Positions 37,148 through 45,783 of a stretch of 64,000 bases of DNA are shown here, one piece after another (the stretch's first letter is position 1; each line of letters opens with the position of its first letter). The DNA lies in contig NZ_CP030047.1 in the NCBI RefSeq assembly GCF_015291625.1, forward strand, positions 5,642,001 to 5,706,000. Direction: 5' to 3'. Under the pieces are notes generated by a model. That model was not told the DNA's origin. It searched no databases and saw only the letters and a list, made by a program, of their open reading frames with translations. The DNA is from Bradyrhizobium sp. CCBAU 53421. GTDB lineage: Bacteria > Pseudomonadota > Alphaproteobacteria > Rhizobiales > Xanthobacteraceae. A program made the translations under genes and the position numbers.

Positions 37148-37294
37148 CTAGACGGAAGGGGTCATCGAGCCGCAGGGTTTCAGGCTCTTGAGCAGGTGCC
37201 CGCTCCAGCACTCATGATGCTCCTGGGCGTAGCTCATCGAGCCGATCACAATCAAACCGACCACGACAAGTCCGGCGACGATGTTCTGCACCAT
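37148..37294 (-). CDS. short secreted or membrane peptide, unknown
   Basis: A 48-residue open frame. Residues 1-22 (MVQNIVAGLVVVGLIVIGSM) are one hydrophobic helix ending near a Ser-Tyr-Ala-Gln, which could be a signal peptidase site; a short tail with two Cys and two adjacent His (EHHECWSGHLLKSLKPCGS) follows. I took the ATG at 37294 with a GGGAG upstream; the frame also runs to 37342. No family recognised. Small exported His/Cys peptides can bind metals, but this is speculation. Confidence 0.45.
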   Translation of the reverse strand: MVQNIVAGLVVVGLIVIGSMSYAQEHHECWSGHLLKSLKPCGSMTPSV

Positions 37295-37629
37295 GGCTGC
37301 CACTCCCGCGACCGCACCGCCTGAAGGGCGTATGATGGACACTAGGGATCAAGGCCGTCAATGGACTCCTTGGATTAGGCGGGCTCGCTCCACCTCTCCT
37401 GCTTGCGCGAAAGGTGGAGCTACTCAACCATCTGCTAGAGCCTTTTCCATTCCGATTGAATCGGAACGGGGGCTCTAGATTCTTGTTCGGAGCGTTTTCT
37501 TCGTGCGAACCGGTGTCCACTTCGCTGGAAAGAGCATGATCCGGAAAAGTGTGAAGCGGTTTTCCGAAAAGATCATGCTCAAACAAGGAGCTGAAGCGCG
37601 ATGATGATTCAACCCAATCTCATCGCGCT
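37295..37629. other. repeat-filled intergenic region
   Basis: About 335 bases with no gene. Most of it is a composite of palindromic repeats: CTAGAGCC...GGCTCTAG (37435-37478), which encloses TTCCGATTGAATCGGAA, then the GCGTTTTC family copy from 37492, then AGCGCGATGA...TCATCGCGCT (37595-37629), which abuts the stop codon of the MaoC gene. Confidence 0.7.
37435..37629. repeat. composite palindromic repeat
   Basis: Three successive inverted-repeat units: 37435-37478 with an inner perfect palindrome at 37450-37466; a GCGTTTTCTTCGTGCGAACC unit from 37492, similar to 9219-9262, followed by GAGCATGATC/GATCATGCTC arms; and 37595-37629. Such composites are frequent in Bradyrhizobium-like genomes. 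Confidence 0.75.
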
Positions 37630-38109
37630 TTAGCTGAAATAGATCAGGCCGAGCCAGTCGGCGACCAGCGCGGGCTTTTCCTCGCCCTCGATCTCGACCG
37701 TGACATTGGTGCGCGACAGCAGTTCCTTCGGCTTGCGCAGCGTGGCTTCGGCCAGCACGAAGCGGCCGCGAACGCGCTTGCCCGATCGTACCGGCGAGAT
37801 GAAGCGCAGCTTGTCGAAGCCGTAATTGACGCCCATCGCGGTGCCCTCCAGCACCGGCATCACCTCGTAGGACATGATCGACAGCAGCGACATCGTGAGG
37901 AAGCCGTGGGCGATCGTGGTGCCGAACGCGGTCTCCTTCTTCGCCCGCTCGGGATCGACGTGGATGAACTGGTGATCCTCGATCACGTCGGCATAGGTGT
38001 CGATGCGGCCCTGATCCAGCAGGTGCCATGAGGACACGCCGATCTCCTTGCCGACCATGCCCTGGTAGGTTTCCAGCGACACCGGCGGCTTCTTCCAGAC
38101 TTCGTTCAT
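37630..38109 (-). CDS. MaoC family (R)-specific enoyl-CoA hydratase
   Basis: A 159-residue single-hotdog protein. The hydratase motif is clear: Asp45 and His50 in DHQFIHVDPERAKK, then TTIAHGFLTMSLL. This corresponds to the catalytic Asp-x4-His dyad of PhaJ-like hydratases, which hydrate trans-2-enoyl-CoA to (R)-3-hydroxyacyl-CoA. It lies 12 bases downstream of the acyl-CoA synthetase gene on the same strand, indicating an activation-hydration pair. A possible role is supply of (R)-3-hydroxyacyl-CoA for oxidation by the SDR at 35950. Confidence 0.88.
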   Translation of the reverse strand: MNEVWKKPPVSLETYQGMVGKEIGVSSWHLLDQGRIDTYADVIEDHQFIHVDPERAKKETAFGTTIAHGFLTMSLLSIMSYEVMPVLEGTAMGVNYGFDKLRFISPVRSGKRVRGRFVLAEATLRKPKELLSRTNVTVEIEGEEKPALVADWLGLIYFS

Positions 38110-38121
38110 TGCTAACCTCCG

Positions 38122-39846
38122 CTAACCGGAGGTCCGCACCTTCTGCAGCTCCGGAAATTCTTCCTCGCGGAACTCGGCTCCGCGCAACGCATCGCTTCTG
38201 ACATCGTCATGTTCGAGCCGCCGCAACTGTACCCGACGGATTTTTCCAGAAATCGTCTTGGGCAGCTCGGTGACCAGCTCGATCTTGCGGATGCGTTTAA
38301 ACGGTGCGAGCCGCGCGTGCAAATGTTTGAAGATCGACAGCGCCGTCTCCGGGCTGCGCTCGACACCGGAAACCAGCAGCACATAGGCCTTCGGGACCGC
38401 CAGCCGGATCGGATCCGGGCTCGGCACCACGGCAGCTTCCGCCACCGCATCATGTTCCAGCAGCACGCTCTCCAGCTCGAAAGGCGAGATGCGATAGTCG
38501 GAGGACTTGAACACGTCGTCGGTGCGGCCGACGAAGGTCAGATAGCCCTCGTCGTCGGTGAACACGACGTCGCCGCTGCGATAGATTTCGCCGTCGGTGC
38601 CGATCAGTTTGCCGTCGTCTCCCTGATAGCCCTGCATCAGGCCGGCCGGCCTGTCAGCGCCGAGCAGCAAGGTCACCTCGCCTTCCTTCGCGGCTTGGCC
38701 ATCACTGTCCGTGACCTGAACGCGATAGCCGGGCAACGGCCGGCCCATCGAGCCGACCTTCACCTTCTGCCCCGGCGAGTTGCCGGCAAGCGCCGTGGTC
38801 TCGGTCTGGCCGTAGCCGTCGCGGATGGTGAGGCCCCAGGCCGATTTGACCTGGTCGATGATCTCTGGGTTGAGCGGCTCGCCGGCGCCGCAGACCTCGC
38901 GCAGCGAGACCTTGAAGCTTGCGAGGTCTTCCTGAATGAACATCCGCCACACCGTCGGCGGCGCGCACAGCGTGGTGACGCCGCAGCGGCCGATGATCGA
39001 GAGCAGTCCCTTCGCCTCGAACCGCGGCTGGTTGGCGATGAAGATCGTCGCACCGGCATTCCACGGCGCGAAGAAGCAGCTCCAGGCATGCTTCGCCCAG
39101 CCGGGCGAGGAAATGTTGAGATGGATGTCGCCGGGCTGCAGGCCGATCCAGTACATGGTCGAGAGATGGCCGACCGGGTAACTGCGCTGGCTGTGCCGCA
39201 CCAGTTTTGGTTTGGCCGTGGTGCCCGAGGTGAAATAGAGCAGCATCGGCTCGTCGGCCTTGGTCGGGCCGTCAGGCGTGAACGCGTCCGGCGCCTTCGC
39301 GGCAGCCTCGAACGGCAACCAGCCGTCCTGCGGTTGCGCAGCGCCGACCACGATGCGCACCAGCTGGTCGCTGCCGAGACCGGCGAACTTCGCGACCTGA
39401 TCCTGCGTCGCGACGACCGCCTTGGCCTTGCCGCGATCCAGCCGGTCGCGCAATTCATCGGCGGTCAACAGCGTGGTCGCGGGGATCACGACGACGCCGA
39501 GCTTCATCGCCGCCAGCATCGTCTCCCACAGCGGCACGACATTGCCGAGCAGCAGCAACAGATGGTCGCCGCGCTTCAGCCCCTGCGCGCGCAGGAAGTT
39601 CGCCACCTGGTTGGAACGGCGCGACAGCTCGGCAAACGACAGCTTGGTCTCATTGCCGCTGGCGGCATCGACGATCCACAGCGCCGGCCGGTCGCGGCTG
39701 TCGGCATTGTGCGCGAGCTCGGCGTCGAACCAGTCGAGCGCCCAGTTGAACGGCACCGGATCCGGCCAGCGGAAATCCCTCACCGCCGTATCGTAGTCGG
39801 CGCGGTGCTTGAGCAGAAAGGCGCGTGCGTCCTGAAATGTGGTCAT
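38122..39846 (-). CDS. AMP-forming acyl-CoA synthetase, medium-chain type
   Basis: A 574-residue ANL ligase. P-loop LYFTSGTTAKPKLVRHS, adenine motif DGYGQTETT, hinge YRSGDVVFTDDEGYLTFVGRTDDVFKSSDYRISPFE and catalytic Lys in LPKTISGKIRR near the end. The first half (GDHLLLLLGN, WETMLAAMKLG) fits medium-chain/benzoate-type ligases (ACSM-like). Activates a short or medium-chain acid. It sits between mmsB and the MaoC gene, with a palindromic repeat before it, so it may have its own promoter or be read through from the valine genes. Confidence 0.9.
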   Translation of the reverse strand: MTTFQDARAFLLKHRADYDTAVRDFRWPDPVPFNWALDWFDAELAHNADSRDRPALWIVDAASGNETKLSFAELSRRSNQVANFLRAQGLKRGDHLLLLLGNVVPLWETMLAAMKLGVVVIPATTLLTADELRDRLDRGKAKAVVATQDQVAKFAGLGSDQLVRIVVGAAQPQDGWLPFEAAAKAPDAFTPDGPTKADEPMLLYFTSGTTAKPKLVRHSQRSYPVGHLSTMYWIGLQPGDIHLNISSPGWAKHAWSCFFAPWNAGATIFIANQPRFEAKGLLSIIGRCGVTTLCAPPTVWRMFIQEDLASFKVSLREVCGAGEPLNPEIIDQVKSAWGLTIRDGYGQTETTALAGNSPGQKVKVGSMGRPLPGYRVQVTDSDGQAAKEGEVTLLLGADRPAGLMQGYQGDDGKLIGTDGEIYRSGDVVFTDDEGYLTFVGRTDDVFKSSDYRISPFELESVLLEHDAVAEAAVVPSPDPIRLAVPKAYVLLVSGVERSPETALSIFKHLHARLAPFKRIRKIELVTELPKTISGKIRRVQLRRLEHDDVRSDALRGAEFREEEFPELQKVRTSG

Positions 39847-39868
39847 CCGGCTTCACCACGTATTCTAA

Positions 39869-39971
39869 CGTCATCCTGAGGAGCCGCGCATTGCGCGGCG
39901 TCTCGAAGGATGGCCACAGACACCGTCTTTCCATCCTTCGAGGCTCGCTCCGCTCGCACCTCAGGATGACG
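39869..39971. repeat. palindromic repeat, CGTCATCCTGAGG family
   Basis: Ends CGTCATCCTGAG and CTCAGGATGACG, with inner CTCGAAGGATG and CATCCTTCGAG. It separates mmsB from the acyl-CoA synthetase gene on the same strand and abuts the mmsB stop at 39977. Confidence 0.88.
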
Positions 39972-39976
39972 GCGAT

Positions 39977-40864
39977 TTACTTCGGGGCAAGAGCCCTAAC
40001 GTGCTGGATAATTCCGGAAAAGTCGACCCCGCCGTGGCCCGACGCGTCGAAGGTCTTATAGAGCTCCTGCGCGTGCTTGCCGAGCGGCGTCACCGCGCCA
40101 GCGGCATTGGCCGCGTCCTGTGCGAGCGTCAGGTCCTTGACCATCAGGTTGGAGGCGAAACCCGGCTTGTAATCGTTGTTGGCCGGCGAAGTCGGCACTG
40201 GACCTGGAACCGGGCAATAGGTCGTCAGCGACCAGCACTGCCCCGATGAGGTCGAGGCGACGTCGAACAGCGCCTGGTGCGACAGGCCGAGCTTTTCGGC
40301 GAGCACGAAGGCCTCGCCGACCGCGATCATGGAAATGCCGAGGATCATGTTGTTGCAGATCTTGGCCGCCTGCCCCGCACCGCCGGCGCCGCAATGCACG
40401 ATCTTCTTGCCCATGTTGGCCAGCATCGGCTGGGCCGCGGCGAAGGCCTTGTCCTCACCGCCGCACATGAAGGTCAGCGTCGCGCCCTTGGCGCCGCCGG
40501 TGCCGCCGGAAACCGGCGCATCGACCGAAGCCATGCCGTGCTTCGCCGCCAGCGCATGCGCCTGCTTGGCGCTTTCGACGTCGATGGTCGAGCAGTCGAT
40601 GATCAGCGCGCCCTTGGCCATCGCGGGCAACACTTCGTTCCAGACGCCCAGCACATGCTTGCCGGCCGGCAGCATGGTGATCACGACATCGGCACCCTTC
40701 ACCGCGCCGACGCCGCTCTCGGCGATCGCGGCGCCATCGTGCCTCGCCTGATCGCGCGATGCTGCAACCAGATCGAACGCGGTCACCTTGTGGCCGGCCT
40801 TGACGAGATTGGCCGCCATCGGCCCGCCCATATTGCCGAGCCCGATGAATGCGACGTTTGCCAT
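39977..40864 (-). CDS. mmsB: 3-hydroxyisobutyrate dehydrogenase
   Basis: Oxidises 3-hydroxyisobutyrate to methylmalonate semialdehyde with NAD+ in valine breakdown. The 295-residue beta-hydroxyacid dehydrogenase has the NAD motif GLGNMGGPMAANLVKAGH, the substrate-binding DAPVSGGTGGAKGATLT and the catalytic Lys in AAKICNNMILG. Followed by a helical C-terminal domain with KDLTLAQDAA. It lies 25 bases after the hydrolase gene, and with the acyl-CoA dehydrogenase and mmsA completes the lower valine pathway. Confidence 0.94.
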   Translation of the reverse strand: MANVAFIGLGNMGGPMAANLVKAGHKVTAFDLVAASRDQARHDGAAIAESGVGAVKGADVVITMLPAGKHVLGVWNEVLPAMAKGALIIDCSTIDVESAKQAHALAAKHGMASVDAPVSGGTGGAKGATLTFMCGGEDKAFAAAQPMLANMGKKIVHCGAGGAGQAAKICNNMILGISMIAVGEAFVLAEKLGLSHQALFDVASTSSGQCWSLTTYCPVPGPVPTSPANNDYKPGFASNLMVKDLTLAQDAANAAGAVTPLGKHAQELYKTFDASGHGGVDFSGIIQHVRALAPK

Positions 40865-40889
40865 GGGAAGTCCTCCGCTTGCGACGTTT

Positions 40890-41972
40890 CTATTTGCTGC
40901 CAGGAAATTTCAGTTCGGCGGCGCCGATCTCGGCGAAGTAAGGCGCCAGCATCTCCGCCGTCACATCCTGGATATTGGGCGGCGACCATTTCGGATTACG
41001 GTCCTTGTCGATCACGGCGGCGCGCACGCCCTCGCGGAAATCGTCGCTGGCGAACACTTCGAGCGCGGCGCGATATTCGCGCACCAGGCACTCTTCCAGC
41101 GTTTCGGTCGCCCGCGCCAGCCGCAGCAGCTTCAGCGTCACCACCATGCCGCGCGGCGATTTCTCGCCCAGCGTCTTCAGCGTGGCCTGCGCCAGCTCGG
41201 AGCCATCGGCTTGCAGCGCGTCAACGATGTCGTCCATCCATCCGCGCGCGAACCAGCCGTCGATTTTGGCCTGCATCGCGGCAACAGGGCCGGATTTCTC
41301 GCCGGTGGCGAAACCTTGGATCAGCCGGTCGATAGCGGCCGAGTCAGTACCCGGCGCAACCTTGGTCAGCGCCTCGCGCAGTGCGGGCAGCTTGGCGCTC
41401 GGCACCACGGCATCGGCAAACTTCGCGTAGATCGCGTCCGGGCCATTCATCGTGGTGCCGGTGAGACCAAAATAGGTGCCGATCTCGCCCGGTGAGCGCG
41501 ACAGCAGATAGGTGCCGCCGACGTCGGGGAAGAAGCCGAGCCCGACCTCGGGCATTGCGAGCTTGGTTCGCTCCGTCACGACGCGATGACGGCTGTGCGC
41601 CGACAGGCCGACGCCGCCGCCCATCACGATGCCGTCCATGAAGGCGACATAGGGCTTCGGGAATTGCTTGATCCGCGCGTTGAGGATGTACTCGTCGCGC
41701 CATAGGATCTTGCCGAGATCGCCCTTGACCCTCGAGCTCTCCCACAGCGCGCGGATGTCGCCGCCGGCGCACAGGCCGCGCTCGCCGGCGCCTTCAAGCA
41801 CGATGACTGCCACATCAGGATCGGCTTCGAACGCGTCGAGCGCCTTGTCGATGTCGTGGAACATCTCCAGCGTCACGGCATTGATCGCCTTCGGCCGGTT
41901 GAGGCGGATGATGCCGGCAGAACCTTCCTTGCGCGCGATCAGATCGCCTTCGCCCGCTGCCGCATCATTCAT
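40890..41972 (-). CDS. 3-hydroxyisobutyryl-CoA hydrolase
   Basis: A 360-residue crotonase-fold thioesterase that releases CoA from 3-hydroxyisobutyryl-CoA in valine degradation. The oxyanion hole regions are GLCAGGDIRAL and DGIVMGGGVGLS, and MPEVGLGFFPDVGGTYLLSR carries the Glu typical of the hydrolase; the long C-terminal part (ATLKTLGEKSPRGMVVTLKLL, CLVREYRAALEVF) distinguishes it from simple enoyl-CoA hydratases. Overlaps the acyl-CoA dehydrogenase stop by 4 bases, so the two are translationally coupled. Confidence 0.93.
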   Translation of the reverse strand: MNDAAAGEGDLIARKEGSAGIIRLNRPKAINAVTLEMFHDIDKALDAFEADPDVAVIVLEGAGERGLCAGGDIRALWESSRVKGDLGKILWRDEYILNARIKQFPKPYVAFMDGIVMGGGVGLSAHSRHRVVTERTKLAMPEVGLGFFPDVGGTYLLSRSPGEIGTYFGLTGTTMNGPDAIYAKFADAVVPSAKLPALREALTKVAPGTDSAAIDRLIQGFATGEKSGPVAAMQAKIDGWFARGWMDDIVDALQADGSELAQATLKTLGEKSPRGMVVTLKLLRLARATETLEECLVREYRAALEVFASDDFREGVRAAVIDKDRNPKWSPPNIQDVTAEMLAPYFAEIGAAELKFPGSK

Positions 41973-43114
41973 CGCGCGCCCTCGATCAATTTGCGCGACA
42001 CGATCAGCCGCATGATTTCATTGGTGCCTTCGAGGATTTGGTGCACACGCAGATCACGCACGATCTTCTCGACGCCGTATTCGCTGAGATAGCCGTAGCC
42101 GCCATGCAGCTGCAGCGCCTGGTTGGCGACCTCGAAGCCGACGTCAGTGCCGAACCGCTTCGCCATCGCGCACAGCATGGACGCGTCCGGATCCTTGCGG
42201 TCGAGCGCGGCGGCAGCGCGCCACAGGAAGGTGCGTGCGGCTTCCAGCTCGGTCGCCATGTCGGCGATCTTGAACTGCAGCGCCTGGAATTCGTCGAGCC
42301 GCTTCCCGAACGCCTTGCGGTCCTTCATGTAGGCCAGCGCCTTGTCGAGCGCCGCCTGCGCGCCGCCGAGCGAGCATGCCGCGATGTTGAGACGGCCACC
42401 GTCGAGGCCGGCCATCGCGATCTTGAAGCCGATGCCCTCCTCGCCGAGCCGGTTCGCGACCGGCACGCGCGCGTTCTCGAACACGACCGCGCGGGTCGGC
42501 TGGGCGTTCCAGCCCATCTTGCGCTCATTGGCGCCGAACGACACGCCCGGCGTCTTGCCGTCGATCACCAGCGTCGAGACGCCGCCAGGGCCATCGCCGC
42601 CGGTGCGCACCATCGCCACCAGCAGGTCGGTGCTGCCGGCGCCGGAAATGAACTGTTTCTGACCGTTGAGCACGTAATGATCGCCATCGCGCACCGCGCG
42701 GGTGCGCAGCGCAGCAGCGTCCGAGCCGGCGCCCGGCTCGGTCAGGCAGTAGCTCGCGATCAACTCCATGGTGCAGAGCTTCGGCAGCCAGGTGTGGCGC
42801 TGGGTGTCGTTGCCATAGGCATCGATCATCCAGGACGCCATGTTGTGGATCGAGATGAAGGCCGACGTGGTCGGACAACCCGTCGCCAGCGCCTCGAAGA
42901 TCAGCGCCGCGTCGAACCGCGTCATCGCCGAACCGCCGACATCGTCCTTGATGTAGATGCCGCCGATGCCGAGGCCTGCCGCCTCGCGCATCACATCGAC
43001 CGGAAAGTGCTTCTTCTCGTCCCATTCGAGCGCGTGCGGCGCGATCCTCGAAGCCGCAAACGCCCGCGCCATGTCGCGAACCGCGATCTGGTCCTCGTTG
43101 AGAGCGAACTGCAT
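41969..43114 (-). CDS. acyl-CoA dehydrogenase (isobutyryl-CoA type)
   Basis: A 381-residue FAD enzyme. Substrate-FAD motifs YCLTEPGAGSDAAAL and FISGAGSTDLLVAM are present, and the catalytic Glu lies in LEGTNEIMRLIVSRKL near the C-terminus. Genome position between mmsA and the hydroxyisobutyryl-CoA hydrolase supports isobutyryl-CoA as substrate, giving methacrylyl-CoA. The ATG at 43114 begins MQFALNEDQIAVRDMARAF; upstream codons to 43165 come from a palindromic repeat. The enoyl-CoA hydratase step has no dedicated gene in this cluster. Confidence 0.92.
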   Translation of the reverse strand: MQFALNEDQIAVRDMARAFAASRIAPHALEWDEKKHFPVDVMREAAGLGIGGIYIKDDVGGSAMTRFDAALIFEALATGCPTTSAFISIHNMASWMIDAYGNDTQRHTWLPKLCTMELIASYCLTEPGAGSDAAALRTRAVRDGDHYVLNGQKQFISGAGSTDLLVAMVRTGGDGPGGVSTLVIDGKTPGVSFGANERKMGWNAQPTRAVVFENARVPVANRLGEEGIGFKIAMAGLDGGRLNIAACSLGGAQAALDKALAYMKDRKAFGKRLDEFQALQFKIADMATELEAARTFLWRAAAALDRKDPDASMLCAMAKRFGTDVGFEVANQALQLHGGYGYLSEYGVEKIVRDLRVHQILEGTNEIMRLIVSRKLIEGAR

Positions 43115-43140
43115 CTCGCGCCCTACCCTTGCTACGCCTT

Positions 43141-43225
43141 CGTCATTGCGAGCGAAGCGAAGCAATCCATATCTCCGCGCGGGGAAAGAATGGATTGCTT
43201 CGTCGCTACGCTCCTCGCAATGACG
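43141..43225. repeat. palindromic repeat, CGTCATTGCGAGCGAAGCG family
   Basis: CGTCATTGCGAG and CTCGCAATGACG ends, with AGCAATCCAT/ATGGATTGCT inner arms. It separates mmsA from the acyl-CoA dehydrogenase gene. Other members: 56240-56355, 59996-60079. Confidence 0.88.
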
Positions 43226-43235
43226 GGTGGCGAAA

Positions 43236-44732
43236 TCACTTCATCGTCGGAATCGAGAACTCCGCGCCATCCTTGACGCCGGACGGCCAACGCGAGGTCA
43301 CCGTCTTGGTCTTGGTGTAGAAGCGGACCGAGTCCGGACCATGCTGGTTGAGATCGCCGAAGCCGGACTTCTTCCAGCCGCCGAAGGTGTAATAGGCGAT
43401 CGGCACCGGGATCGGCACGTTGACGCCGACCATGCCGACATTGACCTTGGCCGCGAAGTCGCGCGCGGCGTCGCCGTCGCGGGTGAAGATCGCAACGCCG
43501 TTGCCGTAGTCGTGGTCGGACGGCAGCGCCAGCGCCTCGTGATAGTCCTTGGCGCGCACCACCGACAGCACCGGGCCAAAAATCTCTTCCTTGTAGATCC
43601 GCATGTCCTTGGTGACGTTGTCGAACAGCGAACCGCCGAGATAGAAGCCGTTCTCGTAGCCCTGCATCTTGAAGCCGCGGCCGTCGACCGCGAGCGTCGC
43701 GCCTTCCTTGACGCCGATGTCGATGTAGCTCTTCACCTTCTCGACCGCCTCGCGGGTCACCAGCGGGCCGTAATCGGCCGACGGATCGACCGAGGTGCCG
43801 ATCTTGAGCGACTCGACGCGCGGGATCAGCTTTTCCATCAGCCGGTCGGCGGTGGTCTTGCCGACCGGGACCGCAACCGACACCGCCATGCAGCGCTCGC
43901 CAGCCGAGCCGTAGCCGGCGCCGATCAGCGCGTCGACCGCCTGGTCCATGTCGGCGTCGGGCATGATGATGGCGTGGTTCTTGGCGCCGCCGAAGCACTG
44001 GCAGCGCTTGCCGGTCTGCGCGGCACGCTCGTAGATGTACTGCGCGATCGGAGTCGAGCCGACGAAGCCGATGGCCTTGACGTCGGGATCGTCGAGGATG
44101 GCGTCGACCGCCTCCTTGTCGCCGTTGACGACGTTGAGGATGCCGGCCGGCAGGCCCGCTTCGATCATCAGCTCGGCCAGTTTCATCGGCACGCCCGGAT
44201 CACGCTCCGACGGCTTGAGGATGAACGCATTGCCGCAGGCGATCGCGGGCGCGAACTTCCACATCGGGATCATCGCCGGGAAGTTGAACGGCGTGATGCC
44301 GGCGACGACGCCGAGCGGCTGGCGCATCGAATAGATGTCGATGCCGGGGCCGGCGCCCTCGGTGTACTCGCCCTTCATCAGGTGCGGGATGCCGCAGGCG
44401 AACTCGGCGACTTCGAGGCCGCGCTGGATGTCGCCCTTGGCGTCAGGAACGGTCTTGCCGTGCTCGCGCGCCAAAAGCTCGGCGAGCTTGTCGTAGTCGC
44501 GCTGCACCAGCTCGACGAATTTCATCATCACGCGGGCGCGGCGCTGCGGGTTGGTGGCGGCCCACTCGGGCTGCGCCGCCCTGGCGTTCTCGACCGCGGC
44601 GCGAACTTCGGCCTTCGAGGCCAGCGCCACCTTGGCCTGGACGTCGCCGGTCATCGGCTCGAAGACGTCAGCCGTACGGCCTGAGGTGCCCTTGACCTCC
44701 TTGCCACCGATGAAATGTCCGATAGAGCGCAT
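43236..44732 (-). CDS. mmsA: methylmalonate-semialdehyde dehydrogenase (acylating)
   Basis: Converts methylmalonate semialdehyde to propionyl-CoA with NAD+ and CoA. The 498-residue aldehyde dehydrogenase has GVVAGITPFNFPAMIPMWKF, IGFVGSTPIAQYIYERA, GAKNHAIIMPDAD and the catalytic Cys281 in SAGERCMAVS. CoA-acylating members lack the general-base Glu found in ordinary ALDHs, and here the position is Cys-Phe-Gly-Gly-Ala, consistent with that. ATG at 44732. First gene of the minus-strand valine set and divergent from a LysR gene across a long palindrome (44804-44837). Confidence 0.95.
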   Translation of the reverse strand: MRSIGHFIGGKEVKGTSGRTADVFEPMTGDVQAKVALASKAEVRAAVENARAAQPEWAATNPQRRARVMMKFVELVQRDYDKLAELLAREHGKTVPDAKGDIQRGLEVAEFACGIPHLMKGEYTEGAGPGIDIYSMRQPLGVVAGITPFNFPAMIPMWKFAPAIACGNAFILKPSERDPGVPMKLAELMIEAGLPAGILNVVNGDKEAVDAILDDPDVKAIGFVGSTPIAQYIYERAAQTGKRCQCFGGAKNHAIIMPDADMDQAVDALIGAGYGSAGERCMAVSVAVPVGKTTADRLMEKLIPRVESLKIGTSVDPSADYGPLVTREAVEKVKSYIDIGVKEGATLAVDGRGFKMQGYENGFYLGGSLFDNVTKDMRIYKEEIFGPVLSVVRAKDYHEALALPSDHDYGNGVAIFTRDGDAARDFAAKVNVGMVGVNVPIPVPIAYYTFGGWKKSGFGDLNQHGPDSVRFYTKTKTVTSRWPSGVKDGAEFSIPTMK

Positions 44733-44803
44733 GAATATCCTCCCTTGGAGACCTGAATCGCCGCTCCGCGCCGGCGAGATCGCTTTACAAACCCTAATGA
44801 CCC

Positions 44804-44837
44804 TGCATTTTATAGGATTCAAGTCCGATAAATTGCA
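44804..44837. promoter_or_regulatory. 34-bp imperfect palindrome between mmsA and the LysR gene
   Basis: Outer arms TGCATTTTAT (44804-44813) and ATAAATTGCA (44828-44837) match at 9 of 10 positions; inner GGA...TCC adds more symmetry. It ends 16 bases before the LysR-gene start and 72 bases from mmsA, a usual site for a LysR autoregulatory/activating element. Confidence 0.65.
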
Positions 44838-44853
44838 CCATAGATGTGCGGAA

Positions 44854-45768
44854 ATGCAGGATCAAGGCGGCGACACGATCGACTGGGACGACTTCCGTTT
44901 CGTGCTTGCCATCGTGCGCGGCGGGTCGGTGTCGGCTGCCGCCAAGCAGCTCGGCGTCGATCATGCCACAGTGATCCGGCGTGTCGACCGGCTGGAAGGC
45001 CACCTCTCCGCAAAACTGTTTGATCGCCGCAAGACCGGCTACCTGCTGACCGAGGCCGGCCAGCGCGTCGCCGACAGCGCCGAAGCGATGGAATCGACCA
45101 TCGTCGCCAACCAGGAGGCGGTCGGCGGCTCGCGGGCGCATCTCACCGGCACGGTGCGGATCGGCGCGCCGGACGGCTTCGGCAGTCACTTTTTGGCCTC
45201 GCGGCTGGTCAAGTTCACCGAGCGGTATCCCGATCTCGATCTGCAGCTCGTTGCCACCGCGCGGCTGTTCTCGCTCTCCAAGCGCGAGGCCGACATCGCG
45301 ATCAGCCTGACCATGCCAAAGGAAGGCCGCATCGTCGGCCGTAAGCTGCTCGACTACACGCTCGGGCTTTATGCCGCACCCGCCTATCTGGCGCAGGCGC
45401 CCGCCATCGCCGCGCGCGCCGACCTGCCGCGGCATCGGTTCGTCGGCTACATCGAGGAATTGCTGTTCACGCCGGAGCTGGACTATCTGCCGCAGGTTTC
45501 GCCGAAGATCTCCGCCAAATTCCGCAGCGCCAACCTGATCGCGCAGCTCAACGCCACCATCGCCGGCTTCGGCATCGCCGTGCTGCCGCACTTCATGGCA
45601 TCAGCCCATCCCGAGTTGCAGCCGGTGCTGCGCGACGAGGTGCGGATCTCGCGCACCTTCTGGCTCCTGATGCACGCCGACAGCAAGGACCTCGCCCGCA
45701 TCCGCGCCGTGGCCGACTACATCTACGAGACGGTGGAAGCCGAACGCGTGCTGTTCAGCGGAACGTAG
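44854..45768 (+). CDS. LysR-family regulator, likely of the valine genes
   Basis: A 304-residue regulator. The N-terminal helix-turn-helix is seen as DWDDFRFVLAIVRGGSVSAAAKQLGVDHATVIRRVDRLEGHL; the effector domain begins near GTVRIGAPDGFGSHFLASRL. ATG at 44854 (an in-frame extension to 44551 would run antisense into mmsA). The divergent placement and the palindrome between it and mmsA point to control of the valine operon; the effector, perhaps a branched-chain acid or CoA-derived intermediate, is not known. The DUF1127 gene behind it is convergent. Confidence 0.92.
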   Translation: MQDQGGDTIDWDDFRFVLAIVRGGSVSAAAKQLGVDHATVIRRVDRLEGHLSAKLFDRRKTGYLLTEAGQRVADSAEAMESTIVANQEAVGGSRAHLTGTVRIGAPDGFGSHFLASRLVKFTERYPDLDLQLVATARLFSLSKREADIAISLTMPKEGRIVGRKLLDYTLGLYAAPAYLAQAPAIAARADLPRHRFVGYIEELLFTPELDYLPQVSPKISAKFRSANLIAQLNATIAGFGIAVLPHFMASAHPELQPVLRDEVRISRTFWLLMHADSKDLARIRAVADYIYETVEAERVLFSGT

Positions 45769-45783
45769 GGCATATCAACGTCG

